Assembly: GCA_038237925.1 (NCBI GenBank) | Contig: JBBRYF010000002.1 | Span: 62,001-126,000 of the forward strand | Length of the DNA stretch: 64,000 nucleotides | Direction of reading: 5' to 3' | Source of the DNA: AC-32 sp038237925 | GTDB lineage: Bacteria; Actinomycetota; Thermoleophilia; Gaiellales; Gaiellaceae | Shown: positions 1 to 7,876 of the stretch, piece by piece | Layout of the letters: each line of letters begins with the position of its first letter | Numbering within the stretch: position 1 is the first letter of the stretch | Program-made: the position numbers and the translations under genes | Notes under the pieces: model-generated | What the model was told of the DNA's origin: nothing | What the model saw: only the letters and a program-made list of their open reading frames with translations | Databases searched by the model: none

Positions 1-767
1 ATCGCCGCTGGGAACGATGCGACGATCACCCTGTCGGCCGGGAAGTAATTGTCGACCAGGACGCGGTAGCACTCGACCCGCGTCGCGGCAGGGACGTCGT
101 CCGACTTCGTCTCGCCGACGAGCGGGTGGATCAGCAGCCCGTCGACGGTCTCGAGCGCGCCCTTGGTCAGGTACTCGTGTGCGCGGTGGATCGGGTTGCG
201 CGTCTGGAAGCCGACCACGCGGCGCCACCCACGCTCGGCGAAGATCACGCGGGTCTGCTCCGGGTCGAGCGCGAGCTCCGGGAAGGCCGGCTCGGCCCGC
301 TTGAAGACGGTCACGCGGCCCGCCAGGTAGAGCGGCTTCTGCTCGTACAGCCGCGCGACGCCGGGATGCGCATCGTCGGTGGTGCGGAAGCAGCGCTCGG
401 CTTCCCGCTCCTTGTCGTACTCGTACGCCTGGTCAACGTGGAGGACGGCGAACGGCGTGCCGGCGCCGTCGGTGAGCGCGACCTGGTCGCCCTCGGGCTC
501 GCGATCGACCGCGAGGCACACGGGGAGCGCCCACGGCACGTCGTTCGCCAGCCGCATCTCCTCGACGACTCGTTCATAGTCGTGCCTGGCCATGAAGCCC
601 TCGAGCGGCGAGAGCGCGCCCGAGGCGAGCATGTCGAGGTCGGAGAGCTCACGCGGTGTGAGCGCGATCTGCTCGAGCTTCTCGACGCCGGCGGGCCGCG
701 GGCCTGTGCGGTCGACCAGCTTGCCGCCGTGCGGCTCGATCAGCTGCGCCGTCTCGACGGCCGTCAT
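1..767 (-). CDS. sat: ATP sulfurylase (sulfate adenylyltransferase), 3' end cut by window
   Basis: Converts sulfate plus ATP to adenylylsulfate (APS), the first step of sulfate assimilation. The visible 255 codons begin M-T-A-V-E-T-A-Q and contain the ATP-binding RNPIHRAHE motif near residues 190-198, diagnostic of monofunctional Sat. The ATG at 767 is preceded by an AAAGG ribosome-binding site about 8 nt upstream. It is the last visible gene of a minus-strand operon with cysC, cysH and comA. The C-terminus lies outside the window. Identification is secure from the motif and the neighbours. Confidence 0.95.
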   Translation of the reverse strand, partial: MTAVETAQLIEPHGGKLVDRTGPRPAGVEKLEQIALTPRELSDLDMLASGALSPLEGFMARHDYERVVEEMRLANDVPWALPVCLAVDREPEGDQVALTDGAGTPFAVLHVDQAYEYDKEREAERCFRTTDDAHPGVARLYEQKPLYLAGRVTVFKRAEPAFPELALDPEQTRVIFAERGWRRVVGFQTRNPIHRAHEYLTKGALETVDGLLIHPLVGETKSDDVPAATRVECYRVLVDNYFPADRVIVASFPAA

Positions 768-812
768 CGGTAGCGCCTTTCACAGCTGACGTGTCGACCG
801 GTCATTGCAGAC

Positions 813-866
813 GGACGCACGAGCGAAGCCCGTGCGTCCTGAACGAGACGCCGCGAGCGCCGTCTC
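813..866 (-). repeat. Two tandem hairpins between cysC and sat
   Basis: Two inverted repeats follow each other: GGACGCACG (813-821) pairs with CGTGCGTCC (831-839), and GAGACG (845-850) pairs with CGTCTC (861-866), which reaches into the cysC stop codon. There is no T-run, so they could be an intercistronic mRNA-stabilising or attenuating structure rather than a classical terminator. Confidence 0.55.
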
Positions 867-1464
867 ACGAGGGCACCTGCGACGGAATGAGCCCGAGCTC
901 CTCGAGCTTGGCGACGACGAGCGCCGCGCTCTCCTCGGGCTCGTGCTCCTCGGTGTCGATCACGAGCTCCGGATTCGAGGGCTCCTCGTAGGGGTCGGAG
1001 ACGCCGGTGAACTCTTTGATCTCGCCCTTGAACGCCTTCTCGTAGAGCCCCTTCACGTCGCGCTTGGCACACTCGTCGACCGAGGTCTTGACGTAGATCT
1101 CGACGAAGGTCCCGACCTCGGAGATGCGCTCGCGCGCCTCTTGCCGCGTCGCCTCATAGGGCGAGATCGTGGCCGCGATCACCGTGCCACCCTGGCGGGT
1201 CAGGCGCGAGGCGACCCAGCCGACGCGCTCGATGTGCGTGTCGCGGTCCTCTTTCGAGAAGCCGAGGCCCTTCGAGAGATGCGTGCGCACGGTGTCGCCG
1301 TCCAGGTACTCGACGACGAGGCCGCGGCGGTCGAGCTCGGGCCCGACGAGATGGGCGATCGTGGTCTTCCCGGAGCCGGAAAGGCCCGTGAACCAGAGCG
1401 TGAAGCCGCCGGGCCGGACGTGATTCGTCTCGGGGTGCTCGGCGGCGTAGATGTGATCGGTCAT
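865..1464 (-). CDS. cysC: Adenylylsulfate kinase
   Basis: Phosphorylates APS to PAPS. The 199-aa protein has the Walker A motif GLSGSGKT at residues 27-34 and the family motifs YLDGDTVR, LGFSKEDRDTHIERVG and KGLYEKAFKGEIKEFTGVSDPYE, with the usual single-domain length. The ATG at 1464 overlaps the cysH TGA by 4 nt (ATGA), so translation is probably coupled. The frame stays open far upstream, but that part is antisense or out-of-frame cysH. An APS-type reductase next door means PAPS made here may serve sulfation rather than reduction; that is inference. Confidence 0.95.
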   Translation of the reverse strand: MTDHIYAAEHPETNHVRPGGFTLWFTGLSGSGKTTIAHLVGPELDRRGLVVEYLDGDTVRTHLSKGLGFSKEDRDTHIERVGWVASRLTRQGGTVIAATISPYEATRQEARERISEVGTFVEIYVKTSVDECAKRDVKGLYEKAFKGEIKEFTGVSDPYEEPSNPELVIDTEEHEPEESAALVVAKLEELGLIPSQVPS

Positions 1465-2159
1465 GTTCCTCCTAGTGGCGTTTCGAGGTGGATCCCACAC
1501 TCGAGCTTGTCGGAGCCGGCCCAACGGCCGGCGCGCTCCTCTTGCTCGGGCGTCGTCGGCCGCGTGCACGGGATGCACCCGATCGAACGGAAGCCCGCGT
1601 CGTGGAGCGGGTTGTAGGGAATCTCGTTGATCATGATGTACGCCCAGACGCGCTTCTCGTCCCAGTCGGCGAGCGGGTGCAGCTTCCACGTCTCGTAGCG
1701 CTCCGACCACTGGATCTTCGGCGTGGTCGCGCGGCTCGGGGACTGGTCGCGCCGGATCCCGGAGATCCAGGCGTCGTAGGGCTCGAGGGCCTGCAAAAGC
1801 GGCTCGACCTTGCGGATGTGGCAGCAGCGGTCGGGATCGGTCTCCCACAGGTTCGGCCCCTCGGCGCGGTGCTGCTCGGCAATCGTGATCACCGGCGGCG
1901 GCGGGAGCAGCTTGATCCCGTAGCGCTCGACCAGGCGGTCGCGCGTCTCGTAGCTCTCGCGGAAGAAGAGGTGCGTGTCGAGCTCGACCACCGCGATGTC
2001 GAGCCTGAGCTCGGCCACCATGTGCACGAGCACGGACGACTGCTTCTGCCACGAGCACGTCAGGCAGAGCCCGTCGCCGAACTCGGCGTGAGCCCAGCGG
2101 AGCACGTCCTCGGCCTGCATCGACTCGAGGTCAGGGAGCTGCAGGCTCGGCGTCGCCAA
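1461..2159 (-). CDS. cysH: Adenylylsulfate (APS) reductase
   Basis: Thioredoxin-dependent reduction of APS to sulfite. The 232-aa protein carries the four cysteines that bind a 4Fe-4S cluster in APS-type enzymes: Cys112-Cys113 (DRCCHIRK) and Cys195/Cys198 (GCIPCT). The catalytic Cys221 is in the C-terminal ECGIH motif. PAPS-only reductases lack the cluster cysteines, so APS is the likely substrate. It overlaps cysC by 4 nt and comA by 29 nt. No sulfite reductase is visible in the window. Confidence 0.95.
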   Translation of the reverse strand: MATPSLQLPDLESMQAEDVLRWAHAEFGDGLCLTCSWQKQSSVLVHMVAELRLDIAVVELDTHLFFRESYETRDRLVERYGIKLLPPPPVITIAEQHRAEGPNLWETDPDRCCHIRKVEPLLQALEPYDAWISGIRRDQSPSRATTPKIQWSERYETWKLHPLADWDEKRVWAYIMINEIPYNPLHDAGFRSIGCIPCTRPTTPEQEERAGRWAGSDKLECGIHLETPLGGT

Positions 2160-2901
2160 GCAGCACCTCCCTCAATGTGTCGGCTCGAAGCCCCAGGCGC
2201 AGCGTCTCGAGCGGGATCACTTCCTCCGGTGGGATGTTGCCGAGGTTCACGTTCGGCCCGAAGTGCTTCACGAACCAAGCCTGGCTCGCCTTGCTCGGGG
2301 CCTCAAAGATCAGGTCGGCGACATCGACCTCGTGCGCGATCTCGTCGACGAGACCGGTGCGCATCTCGCCTGTCGGCCGGTAGATCCCGGCGGTGCCGCC
2401 CTCGCGGCCCTCGGTGATCACCTTCCACGCGCCGGCCTGCAGCTCGCCCTTGATCCATTCGACCCACTGGTACGGGGCGAAGACGGCCTCGGCGTCCTTC
2501 GAGCCGACCTCGGAGAGGACGGTGAAGTCGCGCGCGAAGTCGGCGATCAGCTCGAGCTTGCGCTCGCGCGGGAGGTCGAGCACACCGTCGGAGATCTCGA
2601 CGTGCGTCAGGCCGAGCTCGCCGAGCCAGCGCTTGTACTCGTCCAGCTTGTCCTGTGCGTAGACGACCTCGAAGAAGGTGCCGCCGATCACGACAGGCTT
2701 CCCGCGCAGCACCTCGAGCTTGCGCTTCAGGTTCGGGGTCACGTAGGCCGTGCCCCAGCCGAGCTTGACGATGTCGATGTACTCGCCGCTCGTCTCGAGC
2801 ACGTCCTCCCACGCGCGCGGGCCGAGACCCTTGTCGATCACATGGGTGAGACCGCCGTCGCGGCGCAGGTCGAGGAACTCAGACGTCCTATAGGCGGGCA
2901 A
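2131..2901 (-). CDS. comA: Phosphosulfolactate synthase-like protein
   Basis: ComA adds sulfite to phosphoenolpyruvate to give phosphosulfolactate, the first step of coenzyme M or sulfolactate synthesis. The 256-aa TIM-barrel protein shows family motifs GLTHVIDKG, DIVKLGWGT, GGTFFEV, VEISDG, EVGSKD, IFEAP and NLGNIP. The start is TTG at 2901, inside the end of the fumarase beta gene; AAGGAG lies 4 nt before it. Clustering with cysH, which makes sulfite, suggests direct use of sulfite. No comB or comC is nearby, so the final product is unknown. Confidence 0.88.
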   Translation of the reverse strand: MPAYRTSEFLDLRRDGGLTHVIDKGLGPRAWEDVLETSGEYIDIVKLGWGTAYVTPNLKRKLEVLRGKPVVIGGTFFEVVYAQDKLDEYKRWLGELGLTHVEISDGVLDLPRERKLELIADFARDFTVLSEVGSKDAEAVFAPYQWVEWIKGELQAGAWKVITEGREGGTAGIYRPTGEMRTGLVDEIAHEVDVADLIFEAPSKASQAWFVKHFGPNVNLGNIPPEEVIPLETLRLGLRADTLREVLLGDAEPAAP

Positions 2902-3475
2902 AGAGCTCCTTCAACTTTTCCTGGGCTGCGGTCTGGACATCGTGGTAGAGCGAGTTCCCGTGCGCGTCGATGCCGACGGTCAGCGGGCCGAAGTTCTTGA
3001 CTCGGAACTTCCAGAGGCACTCGGGCATCAGATCCTCCCAGGCGACCTCCTCGATCTCCTCGATCTGGGTCGTCTCGAGCGCCGCGGCGCCGCCGACGAT
3101 CGCGAAGTAGACCATGCCGAGGCGCTCCATCGGCTCGATCGCCTCGTCGGGGAAGCCGCCCTTCCCGCAGATCGCGCGCACGCCGTACTGCTCGCCGAGC
3201 GGCTCGGTGAAGCGCACCATGCGCGCGCTGGTCGTCGTGCCGATGCAGACCGGCTCGTACTTGCCGCTGTCCAGCTTGCGCACGCCTGGAGCCGTGTGGA
3301 GTAGGAAGGCGCCCTCAAGGTCCATCGGCGGCTCCACGCCCTGGTCGAAGATCCGGATCTGCGTGCGGTCGCGGATGCCGATGATGTGACCCTGGACGAC
3401 GACCTCGTCGCCCGCGCGCAGCTTGAGGATCTCGGCCTCGTCGGTGATCGGGAAGGTGACTTCGTGTCTGGCCAT
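2888..3475 (-). CDS. Class I fumarate hydratase, beta subunit
   Basis: The 195-aa protein is the C-terminal half of iron-sulfur fumarases (TtdB/FumA C-terminal family), with motifs GDEVVVQGHIIGIRD, TTTSARM, GKGG and VKNFGPLTVGIDAHGNSLY. With the alpha subunit it would hydrate fumarate to malate; tartrate dehydratase is the main alternative for this two-subunit family. ATG at 3475 overlaps the alpha stop by 1 nt (TGATG). Its 3' end contains the comA ribosome-binding site and TTG start. Confidence 0.92.
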   Translation of the reverse strand: MARHEVTFPITDEAEILKLRAGDEVVVQGHIIGIRDRTQIRIFDQGVEPPMDLEGAFLLHTAPGVRKLDSGKYEPVCIGTTTSARMVRFTEPLGEQYGVRAICGKGGFPDEAIEPMERLGMVYFAIVGGAAALETTQIEEIEEVAWEDLMPECLWKFRVKNFGPLTVGIDAHGNSLYHDVQTAAQEKLKELFARL

Positions 3476-4371
3476 CAGGCTTCTCGATCGAATTCGACCG
3501 AGCCGTCGGGGAAAACGTGCACCGAAGCGCGGCGGGCAGCCCAGCACTGGTAGTTGACCGCGACGGGATTGAGGGTCATGTGCGTGTCCGCGTGCTCGAT
3601 GTGGCAGTTGAGGACGGTGACGTCGCCGCCGAGGCCCATCGGGCCGATGCCGGTCTCGTTGAGCAGGTCGTAGAGCTCGACCTCGAGCTTGGCCACGTGC
3701 GGGTCGTGGTTGCGGGTACCGATCGGGCGGGCGATCGCCTCCTTGGCGAGGTACATCGCGTAGTCGGCCGAGCCGCCGATGCCGACGCCGACGATCCCGG
3801 GCGGGCACGGCTTGCCGCCGGCGCCGACGATCGACTCGAGCACGAACTCCTTGATCCCCTTCACGCCGTCGGCGGGGACGCACATCTTGAGGAAGCTCAT
3901 GTTCTCGGAGCCCGAGCCCTTCGGCACGCACTTGACGTCGAGGCCGTCCCAGTCGTCGATGAACTCCCAGTGGACGATGGGCAGGCGGTAGCCGGTGTTC
4001 GGCCCGGTGTTCTCGCGCGTGAGCGTGTGGACGGCGTTCGAGCGCAGCGGATGCTCCAGCGTCGCGCGCTCAGTACCGGTCTTCAGCGCCTCGTAGATCT
4101 TGGCCGGGTGCAGGGGAAAATGCTCGCCGACGCGGCACGTGTAGACCGCGATGCCAGTGTCCTGGCAGACGAGGTTGCCGTTGTCGTCGGCGACCTGGAC
4201 GTTCTTGACGATCGTGTCGAGCACACGCCTTCCCGCGACCGAGGTCTCGCGCTGCTGCGCGTCGACGAGAGCGTCACGGAGGTCCTGCGGGATGTCCTTC
4301 AGCGCCCAGACGTAGAGGTGCGCGGCCGCGTCTTCGACAGCCTGGTGAATGTCCACTGCGACCGCGCTCAT
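3475..4371 (-). CDS. Class I fumarate hydratase, alpha subunit
   Basis: The 298-aa iron-sulfur subunit has cluster-ligand motifs CQDTGIA, KGSGSENMS, CPPGIVGVGIGG and the conserved GIGPMGLGG and HIEHADTHMTLNPVAVNYQCW segments. It forms the 4Fe-4S active site with the beta subunit encoded next to it. ATG at 4371 overlaps the preceding flavoprotein stop by 4 nt, giving a tight flavoprotein-alpha-beta-comA-cysH-cysC series. Fumarate made by an aspartate- or succinate-oxidising flavoprotein could be its substrate, but this is inference from order. Confidence 0.93.
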   Translation of the reverse strand: MSAVAVDIHQAVEDAAAHLYVWALKDIPQDLRDALVDAQQRETSVAGRRVLDTIVKNVQVADDNGNLVCQDTGIAVYTCRVGEHFPLHPAKIYEALKTGTERATLEHPLRSNAVHTLTRENTGPNTGYRLPIVHWEFIDDWDGLDVKCVPKGSGSENMSFLKMCVPADGVKGIKEFVLESIVGAGGKPCPPGIVGVGIGGSADYAMYLAKEAIARPIGTRNHDPHVAKLEVELYDLLNETGIGPMGLGGDVTVLNCHIEHADTHMTLNPVAVNYQCWAARRASVHVFPDGSVEFDREA

Positions 4372-5582
4372 GCCGCCCTCGCCGCAGCCGCGTCGCCTGC
4401 GCGCCGCCCGAAGACGGTGCACTCGAGCAGGCTGTTCCCCATCATCCGGTTGCGCCCGTGCGTGCCGCCGGCGATCTCGCCGCAGGCGAACACGCCGGGC
4501 AGCGTCGTCTCGCCGTGATCGTCGATCACGAGACCTCCGTTCTGGTAGTGCAAGACGGGGTAGGTCAGGATCGGCTCCCGCAGCGGATCGATCCCGCCGG
4601 AACGGTAGCGGCGGAGCATGTACGGAAGCGAGATCTCGGCGTCGTGCTCCGCGATCCGCGTCGTGTCGAGCAGCACCGCCGGGCGACCGTCGGGCGTCTC
4701 GACGCCGCGGCCGGCCGTGACCTCGTCGAAGATCGCCTGCGACACGGCGTCGCGCGGCCCGAGCGGGTCGGTGAACTCCTCGCCCGCGGCGTTCAGCAGC
4801 GTCGCCCCGTACGCGCGCGTGGTCTCGGGGATCGAGTAGCCCTGCATCGTCGGGGGCCACGCGCCGCCGTTCGGGTGGTACTGAAGCGCGTCGAGGTCGC
4901 GGGCCTCGGCGCCGAGGTCGAGCGCGAGCTGCGTGACCTCGCCGGTCGCGCCGGGATGGTTCGTCGAGAGCTCGCCGCGCTCCTCGGCCTCGCGGTAGCA
5001 GCGCCCGCCGGCGGCGAGCACGACCGAGCCTACGTCGATCACGAGCTCCTCGCCGCTCTTGCGCCTGCAGGTCGCGACCCAGCCGTTCTCGTGCGCCTCC
5101 AGCGAGACGAGCGGGCAGTTCGGGAGCGCTTCGCCGCTCGAGTCGACATAGGCGTCGCGCAGCGCGCTCGTGATCGCTTGGCCGGTGCGGTCGCCGACCT
5201 GGAGCAGGCGCTTCCGAGTGGCGCCACCGCAGCGGGCCAGCCGGTAGCCGCCGTTCTCGCGCGTGAACTCGACCCCCTGCTCCTCGAGCCAGCGGATCGC
5301 TCCCGGCGCTTCGCCGGTGAGCACCTGGACGAGCCGCTTGTCGGCCGTTTCGTGCGAGCTCTGCCAGACGTCTTCGGCATGCTGCTCGGGCGAGTCGTCC
5401 TCGCCGAAGGCGGCCTGGATGCCGCCCTGTGCTTTCGCGGAGTTGCACGACTGGAGCGCACCCTTCGTCACGAGGGCGACGCTCGCGCCTGCCCGTTCAG
5501 CGGACAGGGCGGCCGCGAGGCCCGACGCCCCGCTTCCGACCACGAGCACGTCAAAAGAGAGCCGCTCGGCCATGGATCTCAT
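4368..5582 (-). CDS. FAD-dependent succinate/fumarate or L-aspartate oxidase-type flavoprotein
   Basis: The 404-aa protein belongs to the SdhA/FrdA/NadB family: dinucleotide-binding VVGSGASGLAAALSAERAG at the N-terminus, KGALQSCNSAKAQGGI (flavin contact), catalytic-type HPNGG and RAYGATLLNAAGEEF, and GEIAGGTHGRNRMMGNSLLE near the end. It stops after the FAD domain and lacks the helical C-terminal domain usual in SdhA and NadB (about 530-590 aa). Alternative ATG at 5573 gives MAERLSFDVLVVG. It heads the fumarase operon. Exact electron donor and acceptor cannot be assigned. Confidence 0.8.
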   Translation of the reverse strand: MRSMAERLSFDVLVVGSGASGLAAALSAERAGASVALVTKGALQSCNSAKAQGGIQAAFGEDDSPEQHAEDVWQSSHETADKRLVQVLTGEAPGAIRWLEEQGVEFTRENGGYRLARCGGATRKRLLQVGDRTGQAITSALRDAYVDSSGEALPNCPLVSLEAHENGWVATCRRKSGEELVIDVGSVVLAAGGRCYREAEERGELSTNHPGATGEVTQLALDLGAEARDLDALQYHPNGGAWPPTMQGYSIPETTRAYGATLLNAAGEEFTDPLGPRDAVSQAIFDEVTAGRGVETPDGRPAVLLDTTRIAEHDAEISLPYMLRRYRSGGIDPLREPILTYPVLHYQNGGLVIDDHGETTLPGVFACGEIAGGTHGRNRMMGNSLLECTVFGRRAGDAAAARAA

Positions 5583-5630
5583 CGTACCCTAATTCATCGC
5601 ATTAGATCGACTTATTCGAGTACGGAGGGC

Positions 5631-5645
5631 TATGCTCGCCGCCCG
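5631..5645 (+). promoter_or_regulatory. Candidate -10 box before methyltransferase
   Basis: TATGCT lies 9 nt before the ATG at 5646, with a weak TCGACT -35 candidate 18 bp upstream. The mRNA would have almost no leader. Confidence 0.35.
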
Positions 5646-6557
5646 ATGCGATGGCTGGCCAAGGCAGCGCTCCAACGCGGGCTCGGAGTGCTTCCCCAGG
5701 GGGAGCGCCTGAACTACGTCTTCCAGCGGCGCGTGCTCCGCTCGCTCCCGGCCGGCGACGCGGCTCTGCGGCGGAAGTTCGCGCGTGCCGTCCAGCACCT
5801 CGGCGTGTACGCGGAGCACGGGCCTGGCGCCCCGCCGGCCGAGGCGTGCTTCTACGAGTTCGGCGCCGGCTGGGATCTCGCGATCCCGCTCGCCTACGCG
5901 GTGCTCGGCGTCGGCCGCCAGGTGTTGGTCGACATCCGCCCGAGCGCCCGGCTCGAGCTCGTGAACGACTCGCTCACGTCGTTCGAGCGGTTGCGCGCCG
6001 AGCTCCAGGCCGAGGCGGGACGCGAGCTGCGTCCGCTCGGCGAGCCGCTGCAGTCGCTCGACGAGCTCGACCGATTCGGCATCCGCTACCTCGCGCCGTG
6101 CGACGCGCGGGACACGGGCCTGGCAGAGGGCTCGATCGAGTTCGCCTCGAGCACCGACACCTGCGAGCACATACCCGCGGCGGAGCTCGCGGCGATCTTC
6201 CGGGAGACGCGGCGGCTCCTGCGCCCGGGTGGCGCATTCAGCTGCCGGATCGATCTCCAGGACCACTACGCGTACTTCGACCCGAGCCTCTCGCGCTACA
6301 ACTTCCTCCGCTTCTCCGACCGCGCCTGGAGCCTCGTCAACTCGCCTCTCCACCACCAGAACCGGCTGCGCTCGCCGGACTACCTGCGGCTCGTGCGGGA
6401 GGCCGGGCTCGACCTCGTCGTGGAGCTGCCTTCGGGGCCGAGCGAGGAAGGCCTCGAGGAGCTGCGGTCGCTCCAGCCAGCGGAGCGCTTTCGCGGCTAC
6501 ACGCCCGAGGCGCTCGGCGTGACCGTGCTCTCGTTCGTCGCACGCTGCGGGACTTGA
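5646..6557 (+). CDS. SAM-dependent methyltransferase-like protein
   Basis: The 303-aa protein resembles class I methyltransferases: YEFGAGWDLAIPLAY (motif I region), VLVDIRPSARLELV, a typical GSIEFASSTDTCEHIP segment before the acceptor strand, and ETRRLLRPGGAFSCRIDLQDHYAYFD. The family includes poorly characterised surface-sugar methyltransferases. It is divergent from the fumarase operon, and the start ATG at 5646 gives MRWLAKAALQRG. Substrate unknown. Confidence 0.78.
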   Translation: MRWLAKAALQRGLGVLPQGERLNYVFQRRVLRSLPAGDAALRRKFARAVQHLGVYAEHGPGAPPAEACFYEFGAGWDLAIPLAYAVLGVGRQVLVDIRPSARLELVNDSLTSFERLRAELQAEAGRELRPLGEPLQSLDELDRFGIRYLAPCDARDTGLAEGSIEFASSTDTCEHIPAAELAAIFRETRRLLRPGGAFSCRIDLQDHYAYFDPSLSRYNFLRFSDRAWSLVNSPLHHQNRLRSPDYLRLVREAGLDLVVELPSGPSEEGLEELRSLQPAERFRGYTPEALGVTVLSFVARCGT

Positions 6558-6588
6558 GGTCTGCGGCGGCGATGCCGATCTCTGCGCC

Positions 6589-6912
6589 ATGGCACGCGGC
6601 TTCTCCGTCGTCTCACTGCTCGCGGCGCTGCTCATCGGCGGCTGGCTGCTGACGGCGCAGCAGTCCGCCCATTCGCGGCAGCAGACGACGCAGGCGGTCG
6701 CCGAGGCACAGCAGGCGGCTGCGGGAGTTGCCTTCCAGCAGGCCGAAGCGCAACTCGAGCAGGCCCACTCGCTCAGTGGGACCTACGCAGGGACCTCGCT
6801 CGCCGGCTTCGGCGTGACCCTCGTTCGCGCCGATGCCAGCACATACTGCATCCAGGCCGAGGCCGCGCACCTCGCCGGTCCCGGCGGCGCGGCCGCTTCC
6901 GGCCCCTGCTGA
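6589..6912 (+). CDS. Small membrane-anchored or secreted protein
   Basis: 107 aa with one hydrophobic N-terminal segment (residues about 6-22) followed by a Gln/Ala-rich heptad-like stretch (AVAEAQQAAAGVAFQQAEAQ) that could be helical, then a globular tail with two cysteines. The layout resembles a pilin-like or type II signal-anchor protein, but there is no clear prepilin peptidase motif. It ends just before the convergent dehydrogenase. Function not recognised. Confidence 0.6.
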   Translation: MARGFSVVSLLAALLIGGWLLTAQQSAHSRQQTTQAVAEAQQAAAGVAFQQAEAQLEQAHSLSGTYAGTSLAGFGVTLVRADASTYCIQAEAAHLAGPGGAAASGPC

Positions 6913-6913
6913 G

Positions 6914-7876
6914 CTACCAGATGCTTCGGAGCAGCTCGGCGATCTCGGCCGGACTCGCCGAACGTGGGTTCGCCTTCGCACCTGCACGCAACGCGGTCGC
7001 CTCAGCGACCTCGTCGAGCTCGTCTTCGGGCACGCCCAGGTCGCGCAGCCGCTCGAAGCCGGCCATGCGCGCGAGCTCTTCCGTCCGGGTGACGGGGTCG
7101 GCCGCCTGGAGCGCCTGGCCGAAGCGGGCGATCTCGGCGGCGGCGACCGGCGCGTTGAAGCGCAGCGCCGGCGGCAGGCAGAGCGCGTTCGCCGCGCCGT
7201 GCGCGATCCCGTAGCGGCCGCCGAGCGCCTGCGCCATCGCGTGGCCGAGCGCGAGACCGGCAGAGCCGAGCGCGGCACCGGCGTGCTGCGCGCCCTGGAG
7301 GAGCGTCCTGCGGGCCTCGGGGTCGTGGCCGTCGGCCAGCACCTCCGGCAGCGCCTCGCCGATCAGTCGCGTGCCCTCGAGCGCCTCGCGGTCGCCTTCG
7401 GGGTTTCGGCCGGCCACGTAGAGCGCCTCCGCGCAGTGGGCGAGCGCGTTCAGGGCGGTCCCGCCGCTCTGCTCGCGCGGCAGGTCGAGCGTCAGCCGCG
7501 GCTCGTAGACGATTCCCGCCGGGTGCGCCCCGGAGCCGCCGCCCTTCATCCTGCGGTCGGGGTCGCGGACGCCGAAGAAGTCCGTCCACTCAGCGCCCGA
7601 GTACGTGGTCGGAATCGAGACGAGCGGAAGCCCGGTCTCGGCCGACACCGCTTTCGCAAGGTCGATCGCGCTCCCGCCGCCGATCGCGAGCACGCCGTCG
7701 GCTCCGCTCGCCGCGGTGACGATGTCGTCGATCCGGTCGCTCGGGACCTCGTTCCAGCGGCCCATTACGCGTAACGGGAGATCGGTCCAGCGATCGCTGC
7801 CGACGAGGAACGGCCGCTGGATGCCGAGCTCCGCGAGGAGCGGCTCGAGCTCGTCGAGCCCCCAGCGAACGATCAC
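6914..7876 (-). CDS. Iron-containing alcohol dehydrogenase family, maleylacetate reductase-like
   Basis: The 320-aa protein shows the NAD-binding GGGSAIDLAKAV motif, SIPTTYSGAEWT, metal-ligand type NALAHCAEALY and GHAMAQALGGRYGIAHGAANALCLP. The pattern is closest to maleylacetate reductases that reduce maleylacetate to 3-oxoadipate in aromatic degradation, but no ring-cleavage gene is nearby. It overlaps the lysR-type gene by 4 nt, so the regulator is probably co-transcribed with it. Confidence 0.85.
   Translation of the reverse strand: MIVRWGLDELEPLLAELGIQRPFLVGSDRWTDLPLRVMGRWNEVPSDRIDDIVTAASGADGVLAIGGGSAIDLAKAVSAETGLPLVSIPTTYSGAEWTDFFGVRDPDRRMKGGGSGAHPAGIVYEPRLTLDLPREQSGGTALNALAHCAEALYVAGRNPEGDREALEGTRLIGEALPEVLADGHDPEARRTLLQGAQHAGAALGSAGLALGHAMAQALGGRYGIAHGAANALCLPPALRFNAPVAAAEIARFGQALQAADPVTRTEELARMAGFERLRDLGVPEDELDEVAEATALRAGAKANPRSASPAEIAELLRSIW

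Noticed and set aside
1465..2058. N-terminal extension of cysC to a 397-residue fusion
   Set aside because: The extra part is an out-of-frame reading of cysH; the ATG at 1464 with 4-nt overlap gives a normal-length CysC.
4458..5645. Upstream extension of the 5.6-kb methyltransferase
   Set aside because: It would run through the antisense of the flavoprotein; the family-like start is ATG 5646.
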